DNA of 64,000 bases, from contig NZ_RRYI01000005.1 in NCBI RefSeq assembly GCF_003931565.1, forward strand, positions 310,001-374,000. The letters are read 5' to 3'. This DNA comes from Caulobacter sp. 602-1 (lineage in GTDB: Bacteria; Pseudomonadota; Alphaproteobacteria; Caulobacterales; Caulobacteraceae). Within the stretch, counting starts at the first letter, position 1; each line of letters opens with the position of its first letter. The position numbers and the translations under genes were made by a program. The notes under the pieces were generated by a model, which had not been told where the DNA came from, searched no databases, and was given only the letters and a program-made list of their open reading frames with translations. Of this stretch, positions 7,496-16,127 are shown piece after piece.

Positions 7496-8488
7496 TCAAG
7501 GCAGGGCGGGAAAGTCGCCCCTTCGGTGGCCCTCCACCATGTCGCGCAGCGCCTGCGGCGCGAGCACCTCCACCGCATCGCCCCAGGCATAAAGATGCCA
7601 GCACATCTCCAGATGCCCCGACGCCTGAAACCGGACGACCAGGCTGCCATCAGCGGTTTCCTCCAGGGTCTGGGTTGGATGGAACGTGTAGCGGCGAGCA
7701 TGGGCCGCGGCATGAGGCGCAAACTTCCAGACCACTTCGCCATGCTCGGCCCGGCTGATGTAGGATCCAAAAGCCTGCTCTGCGTGGGCCTGGATGTTGA
7801 AGCCCGGGTCGGGGATGAAGGTCTCGGCCAGGACCTCCGCTTGGTCGATCTCTTCCACTCGATAGTGCAGCAGCTGGCCGGCGGGTTTGGCGGTGTCGCG
7901 CGCCACGAGATAGCGGCGCACGCCCAGCAATAGCCCGTGTGGCGCCACGTTCCGATCGCGCGGCGCCTCTTCGGTTCGTCCCCGGTAGCGGATGCGTAGC
8001 AGGAAGGGGCCTTTCAAGGCCTCGGATATGGCCTCGTCGACCGACGGGTTGGCCGCCCGTCGCGGACCTGGCCTCGCGGCATGGCCCAGGGCTTCGAGAA
8101 GGGCCTCCTCGTCGGCCTCGAGCCGAACGCTCGTCTGGGCGGGGATCAGGGCCCGCACCTTCAGTTCAAGCTGGCGTACCAGTTTCGCCTCGGCCTCCAT
8201 GCCCTCGACACGAAGGGTGTTGCGCGTGGCGGCCAGGGCGCTGAGCTCCTCGGCCGTGGGCGTCAGCAGCGCGGCCATGGCGCGCGTGGGCAGGCGCCAG
8301 CAGGCCCGGCGGTCATCCTCGGTCGTATGCTCGGTGAGCGGAAAGCTGGCGCAGAGCGCATCCGTCATCCGCTGGGCTGTGCGGCGGGACACCGAAAATT
8401 CCGCCTCGATGTCGGCCAGGGTCACCCCCGTCCGGCGTGCGGCCATCGTCGCCAGGCGAATGAGTTCCTGGGCCTTGCTGAAAGACAA
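7496..8488 (-). CDS. WYL-domain transcriptional regulator
   Basis: A 330-aa DNA-binding regulator. The N-terminus holds a helix-turn-helix (VTLADIEAEFSVSRRTAQRM). The middle and C-terminus match the WYL domain, a ligand or nucleic-acid sensing module common in regulators of defence systems: PHGLLLGVRRYLVARD, and LLHYRVEEIDQAEVL, followed by the C-terminal extension. I favour the TTG start at 8486-8488, which has AGGGG eight bases upstream and gives the usual N-terminus SFSKAQELIRLA; the next ATG (8530) has no ribosome site. It is divergent from the nuclease-helicase gene 71 bases away, so it probably controls that gene and itself. Confidence 0.88.
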   Translation of the reverse strand: MSFSKAQELIRLATMAARRTGVTLADIEAEFSVSRRTAQRMTDALCASFPLTEHTTEDDRRACWRLPTRAMAALLTPTAEELSALAATRNTLRVEGMEAEAKLVRQLELKVRALIPAQTSVRLEADEEALLEALGHAARPGPRRAANPSVDEAISEALKGPFLLRIRYRGRTEEAPRDRNVAPHGLLLGVRRYLVARDTAKPAGQLLHYRVEEIDQAEVLAETFIPDPGFNIQAHAEQAFGSYISRAEHGEVVWKFAPHAAAHARRYTFHPTQTLEETADGSLVVRFQASGHLEMCWHLYAWGDAVEVLAPQALRDMVEGHRRGDFPALP

Positions 8489-8559
8489 GTTGCAACCCCT
8501 ATGCGTGACAGTCCAGCATACACCCGCCATGGTGTAGCTTGAACTAGGGAGAAACGCTC

Positions 8560-11500
8560 GTGCGAATGATCGACGGCGCGCTGCGCCTCTCGGCTTCAGA
8601 CCTGATGCGCTTCAAGGGCTGCGCGCACGCTACCGCGCTCGACCTGCGACAACTGGAACTGGGCGACCTAGAGCCTGACGGCGACAGCGCCGAGGCCGAG
8701 CTGCTCCAGAAGCAGGGCGATGACCACGAGCTGGCTTTTCTCGCCAGTCTCAGGGAACAGGGGCGCTCGATCATCGAGATCCCCAAGGACGGGCTATCGC
8801 TGGAGCAATCGGTAGCCCTCACGCAACAGGCTCTGGCCCAGGGTGCGGACGTCATCTTCCAGGGCGCCTTCCTGGGCGGAGCCTGGGGCGGCTACTCTGA
8901 CTTCCTCGAGCGCGTCGAAAAACCCTCCGCCCTGGGCGACTATTCCTACGAGGTCGTCGACACCAAGCTGAAGCGCTCTCCGGACCCCAAGCATGTCCTT
9001 CAGCTGGCGCTCTATTCGGACCTGCTGGCCGACGTGCAGGGCTTATCTCCCGAGCAGGCGCATCTGCAGCTTGGAGACGGAAGCCGGTTCTCGGCGCCGC
9101 TGGCGGAGTTTTCCGCCTACGCCCGCCTTTCACGGACCAAGCTGGAAACCTTCGTCGCTTCGCGCCCAGCGACACGATCCGAGCCGGTTGGCGCGTGCAA
9201 CCTCTGCCGCTGGCGCACCAGGTGCCGCACGGAATGGGAAGAGGGCGACAGCTTGGCGCTCGTGGCGGGGGCGACCCGCGGCCAGAGGGTCAAGATCGAG
9301 GAGGCCGGCGTTCGGTCGATGGCGGCGTTGGCGGCTTTCTCCGGAAAGGTTCCGAATCTGGCTGGCCCAACGCAGGAGAAGCTCCAGGCCCAGGCCCGCC
9401 TGCAGACGGCGCGGCGGGCGGGCGGCGAACCCTCCTTCCTCCTGAAGCCCTATGAGGCCGGGCGGGGATTTGGCCTTCTGCCCGAGCCGGATGAAGGCGA
9501 CGTCTTCTACGACATCGAGGGCGATCCCTATTTTCCGGGCGGGCTGGAGTATCTTCACGGGTTCTGGCTGAAGATCGGCGGGCAATGGACGTTCAAGGCG
9601 TTCTGGGCTCACGATCGGGACGCCGAGGGCAAGGCGGTCGCTGACCTGCTGGCCTTCCTGGTCGACCACTTCGCCAGGCATCCCAAGGCCCATATCTATC
9701 ACTACGCCCACTACGAGGTCGCCGCGCTCCGGCGCCTGACGGCGCAGCATCGCACTGGCGAGGCGGCCATGGACCAGTTGCAGCGAGAGCTGCGGTTCGT
9801 CGATCTCTTCCGCGTGGTCGCGGGAGGTCTGGTCGCCTCCGAGGGAGGCTATTCGATCAAGGATCTCGAGGTCTTCTACATGGACAAGCGCGCCGGCGAG
9901 GTGGCGACCGCCGGCGCCAGTGTGGTGGTCTACGAGCAGTGGCGCCAACAGGGCGATGCGGCCCTTCTCGAACAGATCCGCGATTACAACGAGACCGATT
10001 GCCGATCGACCCAATTGCTCCGTGACTGGCTTGTCGAGAAGGTCCGGCCCAAGAGCATGGCCTGGCGGCAACCCGGTCCAGCGCCCGAGGCTGGACCGCT
10101 GTCGAACGTGGCTGACGAAGACGCAGCCCTCGCTGAACTGCGCGCGCGGCTGGAGCCGGTTTTCCAGATCTATGGCGGCGAGGTTGGCCAACTCCTTATG
10201 GACTTGAGCGATTTCCATGCCCGCGAGGACAAGCCGACCTGGTGGTCGATCTTCGATCGTCTGGGGCGTGAGAGCGACGACCTCGTCGAGGACCTGGAGT
10301 GCATCGCGGGTCTCGAAGCGACAGGTCCTGCTGTTCCAGACAAGCGATCCTTCGTGCGGACCTATACCTTTCCGGAGCAGGAGACCAAGCTGCGGTCGGG
10401 CAAGCGCCCCTGCGTCAAGCCGGCTGACGCGCCGATCGCGGTCGAGCTCAAGGATATCGATCCTGTCGCCCGCACCCTGACCCTCAAGAGCACGGCCAAG
10501 AATTTCTTGCTGCCCGAGCGGCTCGACCTCATTCCGCCCAAGCCCATCAGCAACGGCCCGTTGCGCGACGCTTTGGCTGCGGTCAGGGATGAGTTCATCG
10601 CCGGAGCGCCACATCCGGCCATCGAGCAACTGCTGCGGCGTTCGCCGCCCAGGTTCTCCAACGGCCCGCGGACCCAGGGCGTGGTCGATCCGCAAGGAGC
10701 CCTGCCGGAAGAGACCAGCAGCGCCATCGCCGCCATGGATCGAACGGTCCTGGCGATCCAGGGGCCCCCGGGCACGGGCAAGACATATGTCAGCGCCTGG
10801 GCGATCGTGGACCTGGTAAGAAGCGGCCGGCGGGTCGCGGTCTCCTCCAACAGCCACAAGGCCATCGCAAACCTGCTCGAAGCCGTGGATGCGCGCGCCC
10901 GAGCGATGGGTGTCAGATGCAACATCGTGCAGAAGACGTCCGAGGATGATGGCGACGAGGCGGAAGCCTCCGGCATCACCCGGGTCAACGACAACGACGC
11001 GCCAGAGATCGCCGCCGCGCACGTGGTCGGCGCCACGGCCTGGCATTTTGCCCGATATGGCCAGGCGGCCTTCAGTCACCTGTTCGTCGACGAGGCGGGG
11101 CAAGTCTCGCTGGCCAACCTGATCGCCATGTCAAGGTCGGCGCAGAACCTGGTGCTGATCGGCGACCCCATGCAGCTGGCCCAGCCGCTGCAAGGCCTTC
11201 ATCCAGGGCAGAGCGGCCAATCCTGCCTCGAATACCTGATGGCCGGACATCGGGTCGTGCCGGCCGATCGCGGCGTCTTCATTCCTGTGAGCCGCCGCAT
11301 GCATCCGCATGTCTGCGGGTTCATCTCCAAGGCCGTCTATGAAGGTCGGTTGCGCAGCGACGAAGGGGCGGCCAGGCAAGTGCTGGCCAACGCCGCCGGC
11401 AAGCAGCTGGTCGGTGCACGCCTGTCTCCGATCAATCACGTGGGACGCTCCCAGGTCTGTCCCGAGGAGATCGGCGCGATCGCCGCCGCAGTCGATGAGC

Positions 11501-11901
11501 TCCTTGGGGCGACCTTCCGGGACCGGGATGGCGACGAGCGGCCGATCGGCCATGGCGATATCCTGGTGGTCGCGCCCTACAACGCCCAGGTCAACGCCTT
11601 GCGGGCCGCGCTTCCCCCTGCGGTCCGCGTGGGGACCGTGGACCGCTTCCAGGGGCAGGAGGCGCCGATCTGCCTGATCTCGATGACGACCTCGAGCGGG
11701 GACGAGCTTCCTCGCGACATCGAGTTCCTGTTCTCGCTCAACCGCATCAACGTGGCGATCTCGCGCGCCCAGGTCACCGCCCTGATGTTCGCCAGCCCGG
11801 CGCTGCTGGAGACGCCCTGTCGGACCATTCGCGAGATGTCGCTGGTCAACACCCTCTGCATGCTGGCCGAGTACAGGCCTGAGAACATGCAACCTAGCTA
11901 G
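8560..11901 (+). CDS. TM0106-type RecB-like nuclease / DEDD exonuclease / SF1 helicase fusion
   Basis: A 1113-aa three-part protein. Residues about 1-230 form a RecB-like (PD-(D/E)xK) nuclease: GYSDFL, then VVDTKL, then QLALYSDLL, followed by a cysteine cluster (C213, C216, C222) as in Fe-S or zinc-bearing RecB proteins. Residues about 310-500 look like an RNase H-fold exonuclease: YDIEGDPYF (D318, E320), YHYAHYEVAALRRL and YNETDCRST. The C-terminal half is a UPF1/DNA2-like SF1 helicase: Walker A GPPGTGKT (735-742), Walker B VDEAGQ (D844-E845), DRFQGQE and INVAISRAQ. A GTG start at 8560 follows AGGGAG. It probably unwinds and degrades nucleic acid. A WYL regulator faces it and a recombinase-like gene follows. 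Confidence 0.92.
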   Translation: MRMIDGALRLSASDLMRFKGCAHATALDLRQLELGDLEPDGDSAEAELLQKQGDDHELAFLASLREQGRSIIEIPKDGLSLEQSVALTQQALAQGADVIFQGAFLGGAWGGYSDFLERVEKPSALGDYSYEVVDTKLKRSPDPKHVLQLALYSDLLADVQGLSPEQAHLQLGDGSRFSAPLAEFSAYARLSRTKLETFVASRPATRSEPVGACNLCRWRTRCRTEWEEGDSLALVAGATRGQRVKIEEAGVRSMAALAAFSGKVPNLAGPTQEKLQAQARLQTARRAGGEPSFLLKPYEAGRGFGLLPEPDEGDVFYDIEGDPYFPGGLEYLHGFWLKIGGQWTFKAFWAHDRDAEGKAVADLLAFLVDHFARHPKAHIYHYAHYEVAALRRLTAQHRTGEAAMDQLQRELRFVDLFRVVAGGLVASEGGYSIKDLEVFYMDKRAGEVATAGASVVVYEQWRQQGDAALLEQIRDYNETDCRSTQLLRDWLVEKVRPKSMAWRQPGPAPEAGPLSNVADEDAALAELRARLEPVFQIYGGEVGQLLMDLSDFHAREDKPTWWSIFDRLGRESDDLVEDLECIAGLEATGPAVPDKRSFVRTYTFPEQETKLRSGKRPCVKPADAPIAVELKDIDPVARTLTLKSTAKNFLLPERLDLIPPKPISNGPLRDALAAVRDEFIAGAPHPAIEQLLRRSPPRFSNGPRTQGVVDPQGALPEETSSAIAAMDRTVLAIQGPPGTGKTYVSAWAIVDLVRSGRRVAVSSNSHKAIANLLEAVDARARAMGVRCNIVQKTSEDDGDEAEASGITRVNDNDAPEIAAAHVVGATAWHFARYGQAAFSHLFVDEAGQVSLANLIAMSRSAQNLVLIGDPMQLAQPLQGLHPGQSGQSCLEYLMAGHRVVPADRGVFIPVSRRMHPHVCGFISKAVYEGRLRSDEGAARQVLANAAGKQLVGARLSPINHVGRSQVCPEEIGAIAAAVDELLGATFRDRDGDERPIGHGDILVVAPYNAQVNALRAALPPAVRVGTVDRFQGQEAPICLISMTTSSGDELPRDIEFLFSLNRINVAISRAQVTALMFASPALLETPCRTIREMSLVNTLCMLAEYRPENMQPS

Positions 11902-12196
11902 GGGGCATTAGATGCGGGGGGCGGCTTTTTGGTTATCGCCGAGCAAAAAACGGAGTGTCCACTTCTTGGAGATGAACCAAGGACTGCTATTGACGCTCTT
12001 AAACCCTGGATGCGACCGGCGTTCGGTTCCCCTGCTCCCCGCCAAATTAGGTCTCTATTATTCCGCCAAGCGACGGATGGGCTAGCCGAGTGCAGACAGC
12101 GCGGGATCGCCGCCGCTTATTAAGCGGTGCAATGAGGCGCCGTTACCTCGCGCGAGACATGAACGCGAAGATCGGGTTCCACGGCGGTGACACGAT

Positions 12197-14161
12197 CTAG
12201 GCGGCCCACACCTTGTTGAGCACGCCCGCCGCCATCGCCGCCTTGTCCTGAGGCAGGAAGCGCCCGTAGTGCTCGGCGATGGTGTCGGGCGTATCCTGGA
12301 TCGCGTAGCTGGCTTGCTCGTAGGAGCCCGTCTGCTTGAGGACGTGGGTCGCCAGGACGTCGCGAACATTGTGAGGGCCGTGCGGTAGCAGACCTTCGAT
12401 CGCGCCTCGACCGGTATAGGGGTTGTAGATCCCGTAGCGCTGGATGGTCACCCGCCAGGCCTCGTAGAAGGTGTTCTGATCGTAGGCGGCCTCGCGGCTG
12501 CGGGAGCTCATCGTCTTGACGAAGAAGACGCTCGGATCTGGAGCGCCCCGCAGGAGAACGGCGCGATCGGTGGCGATGTACTGTTCGATCTCGGCATAAA
12601 GGCCGCCCAAGTCAGGCAAGACCAGCTTGAAGGGGTTCTTGCGGAAGTAGGTGGAGCCGGCGTTCTTGAAGGCGGCGGCCGGGATCAGGACTTCCCACCC
12701 ACTGTCTCGTGCGCTCCAGCGAAGTTCGCCGCGCTTAAGCGCCTCCAGCTGCCGTTCCGGCGTCGCCGGCCAGCCCTTCGGCTTGAAGAGGAGCTGCCGA
12801 AGGTTCTTCTGGCGCAGGCCCAGGTGCAGGCCAAGGCGCAGCATCAGGAACGCGCGGGTCGACTCCGCCGCCGAGATCGGATGCCGTCGCCGATCCGGCC
12901 GGTACCGCAGCACTTCCTCGGTGATCTTGCGGTACTCGCCGACCGGGCTATCGGCCTCGAGGATTGGAAGAACAGGTTCGAAAGGGTCGCGGTGAACGCG
13001 ACTGACGCGGCCGATCTCCTTGGCGCGGATCAGGGCGTGGCGGTGCTGTTCGTCGCAAACAGCATCCCAGTCGGCCTTGGCGGCGGCGACATCCGCGGCG
13101 GTGATCAGGCCCTCGATCGGAGTCAGGCGTTCGGCCAGGCTCGGCGTCTGTCGCAGCCATCCCGTCTCGCGCCGGCACAGCGCGGCCCCAAGGGTCAGCA
13201 TCTCGGATTCCCACTGCGTGAAGAACCCTCGACGCTTCTCGCGCCAGCCAAGATACCAGTCCCAGACCGTCGGGAAGGCCAGCAGACCGAAGGTGATGTT
13301 GGCGAGGTCGACACCGAAGCCCTCGACCTCGCCGTCGGGCGAGGCGACCAGCGCGCCCAGCATGAGGCCTAGATGCTCCATCGTCTGGTCGGCCGTGTCC
13401 GGGCCCCAGACACCGGCCCGCTGGCGCCCGCGGCTGGTCAGGGTGGCGCACTTGAACTCGACCAGGTCCGCCGCCTCCGCGTCCAAGGCGGGCGGGGCGG
13501 CGACCGGGCGTGTCCTGCCGTCGTCGGGCCAGTACTTGCCCGAGCCAGGCCGAACCGTGCCGGTCGCCGTGAACTGCACGGCGAACCGTTGCTTCATGGC
13601 CGCGGCCTGATAACGACGATAGTCGGTCGCGCCGGTGATGATGACCGACTTCACCCAGGCCAGAATCTCCTCGCGCTTGGCTTCGGGCAGCAGGGCGAAG
13701 TCGTCGGGCAGGTGCCAGGCCATCCTGCGACGCTCCGGCTCGGGCAGGGGAATGAGCGCCTCGCTCGTGATCATCCTGCCCGGATGGTGGAGTTTGTCCC
13801 GGAAGTATCCCGGCGGAAGCCGCCAGCGCCGCTCGAGCGCGGCCAGGATCCGGAAGCTGGTGGCGCTGCGTGGCGCCTTGTCGCCGCGCCGCCAGGCCGT
13901 GAAGGTTGTGGTCTCCACCTTGTCGTCGCGGCCGCAGACCGCGCGACGAAGACCATAGCCGGTGTCCTTGTGGCGGCGCATGTGCAGGCCCAAGGCGCTG
14001 GCAAAGTCCTCCGGATCGTCCCACTCGTCCCAGAGCGCCTTGGGGTAGGCGATGATAGGGCGGGGCGCGTAGCCGCGCCGTTTTTGGGGTGTGGGCGTTC
14101 GGTTTGGCGAGCTGTCCGAGGATTGCTGATCAGAGGCGGGCAGGGCGGGCTTGCGAGGCAT
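12197..14161 (-). CDS. Large tyrosine-recombinase-like integrase
   Basis: A 654-aa protein. The C-terminal third has the tyrosine recombinase catalytic pattern: an Arg in LRLGLHLGLRQKNLRQLLF, the HxxR pair in PHNVRDVLATHVL (about residues 597-600), and a His-Tyr in IAEHYGRFLP (about 631-632) as the probable nucleophile. The long N-terminal part (about 400 aa) is not recognised and is unlike simple phage integrases, so this belongs to a large, integrase-like group. ATG 14161 has AGAAG upstream; a GTG seven codons earlier is an alternative. It lies beside the nuclease-helicase gene. No attachment repeats or tRNA were found. Confidence 0.75.
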   Translation of the reverse strand: MPRKPALPASDQQSSDSSPNRTPTPQKRRGYAPRPIIAYPKALWDEWDDPEDFASALGLHMRRHKDTGYGLRRAVCGRDDKVETTTFTAWRRGDKAPRSATSFRILAALERRWRLPPGYFRDKLHHPGRMITSEALIPLPEPERRRMAWHLPDDFALLPEAKREEILAWVKSVIITGATDYRRYQAAAMKQRFAVQFTATGTVRPGSGKYWPDDGRTRPVAAPPALDAEAADLVEFKCATLTSRGRQRAGVWGPDTADQTMEHLGLMLGALVASPDGEVEGFGVDLANITFGLLAFPTVWDWYLGWREKRRGFFTQWESEMLTLGAALCRRETGWLRQTPSLAERLTPIEGLITAADVAAAKADWDAVCDEQHRHALIRAKEIGRVSRVHRDPFEPVLPILEADSPVGEYRKITEEVLRYRPDRRRHPISAAESTRAFLMLRLGLHLGLRQKNLRQLLFKPKGWPATPERQLEALKRGELRWSARDSGWEVLIPAAAFKNAGSTYFRKNPFKLVLPDLGGLYAEIEQYIATDRAVLLRGAPDPSVFFVKTMSSRSREAAYDQNTFYEAWRVTIQRYGIYNPYTGRGAIEGLLPHGPHNVRDVLATHVLKQTGSYEQASYAIQDTPDTIAEHYGRFLPQDKAAMAAGVLNKVWAA

Positions 14162-14357
14162 CGAAGTCTTCTGGAAATCCACCGCTCGAAGCGCGGCGAA
14201 CTCTCAGACGTGTGCGGCCCTGATGGTCGGTAGCGACGCTGACCGCAGAATCTGTGGATTGAAGCTGTTCCTGACGCCAGCGAGGTTCTGATGTTCGAGT
14301 TGGCTGGATGCCACCGACCCTGAAGGCCCCCGGAAGAACTGCCAAAACAGCGGGCGT

Positions 14358-14918
14358 CTAGATGGCTTGGTCGCTCGTCTCTCTCGCCACCAGGCTAAGC
14401 AGGGCGCGCTTTAGCTTATGGTTCTCAATCTCCAGCCGGCGCAGCCGGTCCGCCTCCGGTTCGTCTGGCGCGCCGCTGGGTTCGGTGACAAGGTTGTCCC
14501 GGCTCGTGGCGAACCGCAGCGCCAGAGCGATGGGCGGTGCGTCCGCGAAAAGATAGCCGCGTCCGGGGATATTCTTGATGCGGTCTCCGTCCGGACCAAG
14601 GATCCGCCGCAGCCCACCGATCTGGTAGCGCAGGTTGCTCTCGTCGACGATCGTCGTCGGCCAAACAGCCTGCATGAGGTCGGCGCGCTCGACGATCCGG
14701 CCGCGGGCGCGCAGCAGTGTCGACAGAAGGTCGAAGGCGCGGGCGCCGATTTCGACGGGCTCGCCGGCGCGCAGAAGCACACGCGCTCGCTCATGGAGCT
14801 CGAAATCCCCAAAGCTTAGCGGCGCTGCGCCAAATTCCGAAACGCCCGGAGATGGCCCCCCGCCGGCTTGCGCCGCATGGCCCCATCCCCCTTCGATGCG
14901 CGCTGGGTATCCCGCCAT
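14358..14918 (-). CDS. Winged-helix (OmpR/CadC-type) DNA-binding protein
   Basis: A 186-aa regulator made of one winged-helix DNA-binding domain (residues about 40-135: FELHERARVLL, GARAFDLLSTLLRARGRIV, SNLRYQIGGLRRILG, KNIPGRGYLF) with no receiver domain, and a short C-terminal helix (EADRLRRLEIENHKLKRALL) that may form a coiled coil. The start at 14918 is set by AGGAG seven bases upstream. It lies 170 bases downstream of the SDR gene on the same strand. Close in design to the regulator at 40939-41445. Ligand and targets unknown. Confidence 0.85.
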   Translation of the reverse strand: MAGYPARIEGGWGHAAQAGGGPSPGVSEFGAAPLSFGDFELHERARVLLRAGEPVEIGARAFDLLSTLLRARGRIVERADLMQAVWPTTIVDESNLRYQIGGLRRILGPDGDRIKNIPGRGYLFADAPPIALALRFATSRDNLVTEPSGAPDEPEADRLRRLEIENHKLKRALLSLVARETSDQAI

Positions 14919-15088
14919 GTCGCAACTCCTGAGACTTGCTCGCGCAACCACGCGTCTGGCGAAAGCCAAGCGGACCTTCCGCGTTCTCGCCAGGACGCCA
15001 AGGTGAACGATCGCGGGGCGCCGGGACAGTTTCGTGTTGTTCAAAGGTGTTCAGCGGCGTTTGTCATCCAACATTCAAGGGCTCGAGA

Positions 15089-15955
15089 CTATTGGAGGCG
15101 AGCGCCCAGAATGTCCTGGCTCCAGGCCCACAGACGCTCGGCGCTTTCCCCGTCCATGGCGTAGCCCCGCACGCCGTATTCGGCGTCTTGGCGTTCGACG
15201 ACGTCGGCCACGCGGCAGGTTTCGCAATAGCGCCCGCCGATCGCGGCGGCCGATGCGACGACGCCGCACCAGACTGTCGTGGCCGCTGCTTGCCCTATGG
15301 TGCGGCCGGTGCTTGGGCCGTTCGACTTGTCGAACGGTCCTGGGTTGGCGGCCATCGCCCTTATCCCTTTGTCTCGGTGGCGACGGTCGAATTCGAGGGC
15401 CAACAGCACGTTGGCGGTCTTGGAGCGCGCATGCGCGGTGCGACCGTCAAACGGCGTGGATCGAAAGCTTGGGTCATCGAGGTCGAGGTCGGCCAGCCGG
15501 TGGGCTTCGGAGGAGACCATGACCAGCCTTGCGCCTGGGGATAGCAGGGGGGTGATCTGCTGGACGAGCGCGAAATGGCCAAGATGGTTGATCCCCATGT
15601 GGAGCTCGACGCCGTGGGCGGTCGAATAGCTGTCGGTCCTCACGGCGGCGTGGGCGATCACCAGGTCGAAGGCGCGGCCCTCCCGCCCTAGGCGGTCGGC
15701 GCAGCGATCGATCGAAGCCAGGGACGCAAGATCAAGCCGCGTCAGGGCGATGTCGCCACGTCCAGGGAATAAGGCGTCAACCCCATTACCCGGACAGCGC
15801 GTCGCGCCAACGACGCTGGCCCCCCGCGCGGCGAGGGCGCGCGCCGTTTCCGCGCCCAGCGCGGAGGTGACGCCCGTGACAAGGACCCGACGGCCGCGCA
15901 GGTCCACATGCTGAAGGATATCGTCCGCCGTCGCCTCCGGTCCGAACTCGCTCAT
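15089..15955 (-). CDS. SDR-family protein with His in place of the catalytic Tyr
   Basis: A 288-aa short-chain dehydrogenase/reductase homologue of the retinol-dehydrogenase-like type. The nucleotide-binding motif TGVTSALG (residues 27-34) and NHLGHFAL are present, but the usual NNAG is AHAA, and the YxxxK active site reads H175-A-R-S-K179 because the Tyr codon is CAT. A paralogue at 36159-37088 with the same C-terminal layout (GGRY...ERLW..SQ) keeps Tyr. The protein may bind NAD(P) without normal oxidoreductase activity. AGGA lies upstream of the ATG at 15955. It is divergent from the TonB receptor at 16128. Confidence 0.85.
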   Translation of the reverse strand: MSEFGPEATADDILQHVDLRGRRVLVTGVTSALGAETARALAARGASVVGATRCPGNGVDALFPGRGDIALTRLDLASLASIDRCADRLGREGRAFDLVIAHAAVRTDSYSTAHGVELHMGINHLGHFALVQQITPLLSPGARLVMVSSEAHRLADLDLDDPSFRSTPFDGRTAHARSKTANVLLALEFDRRHRDKGIRAMAANPGPFDKSNGPSTGRTIGQAAATTVWCGVVASAAAIGGRYCETCRVADVVERQDAEYGVRGYAMDGESAERLWAWSQDILGARLQ

Positions 15956-16127
15956 TGTGTCCTGTCCTAGCGGCAGACGGGTGAGAGTTCGGCGGATCGG
16001 ACGCGCGGTCTTGTAAATTTGGGCGCCAGCAATGGCCGTGCATCGTCTTGAAAAGCGCTGCCTTGCAGGACGTGAGCGTGCATGAAAAAGCTATTGTTGG
16101 TCGAACAATGATCGTCAGGGACGCTGC

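Noticed and set aside
11902-12196. Possible tRNA/tmRNA 3' end (GTTCGGTTCCCC followed by CCGCCA) as an attachment site near the integrase-like gene
   Set aside because: The T-loop consensus is not met, no acceptor stem or anticodon arm can be drawn, and no repeat of the segment was seen on the other side of the gene.
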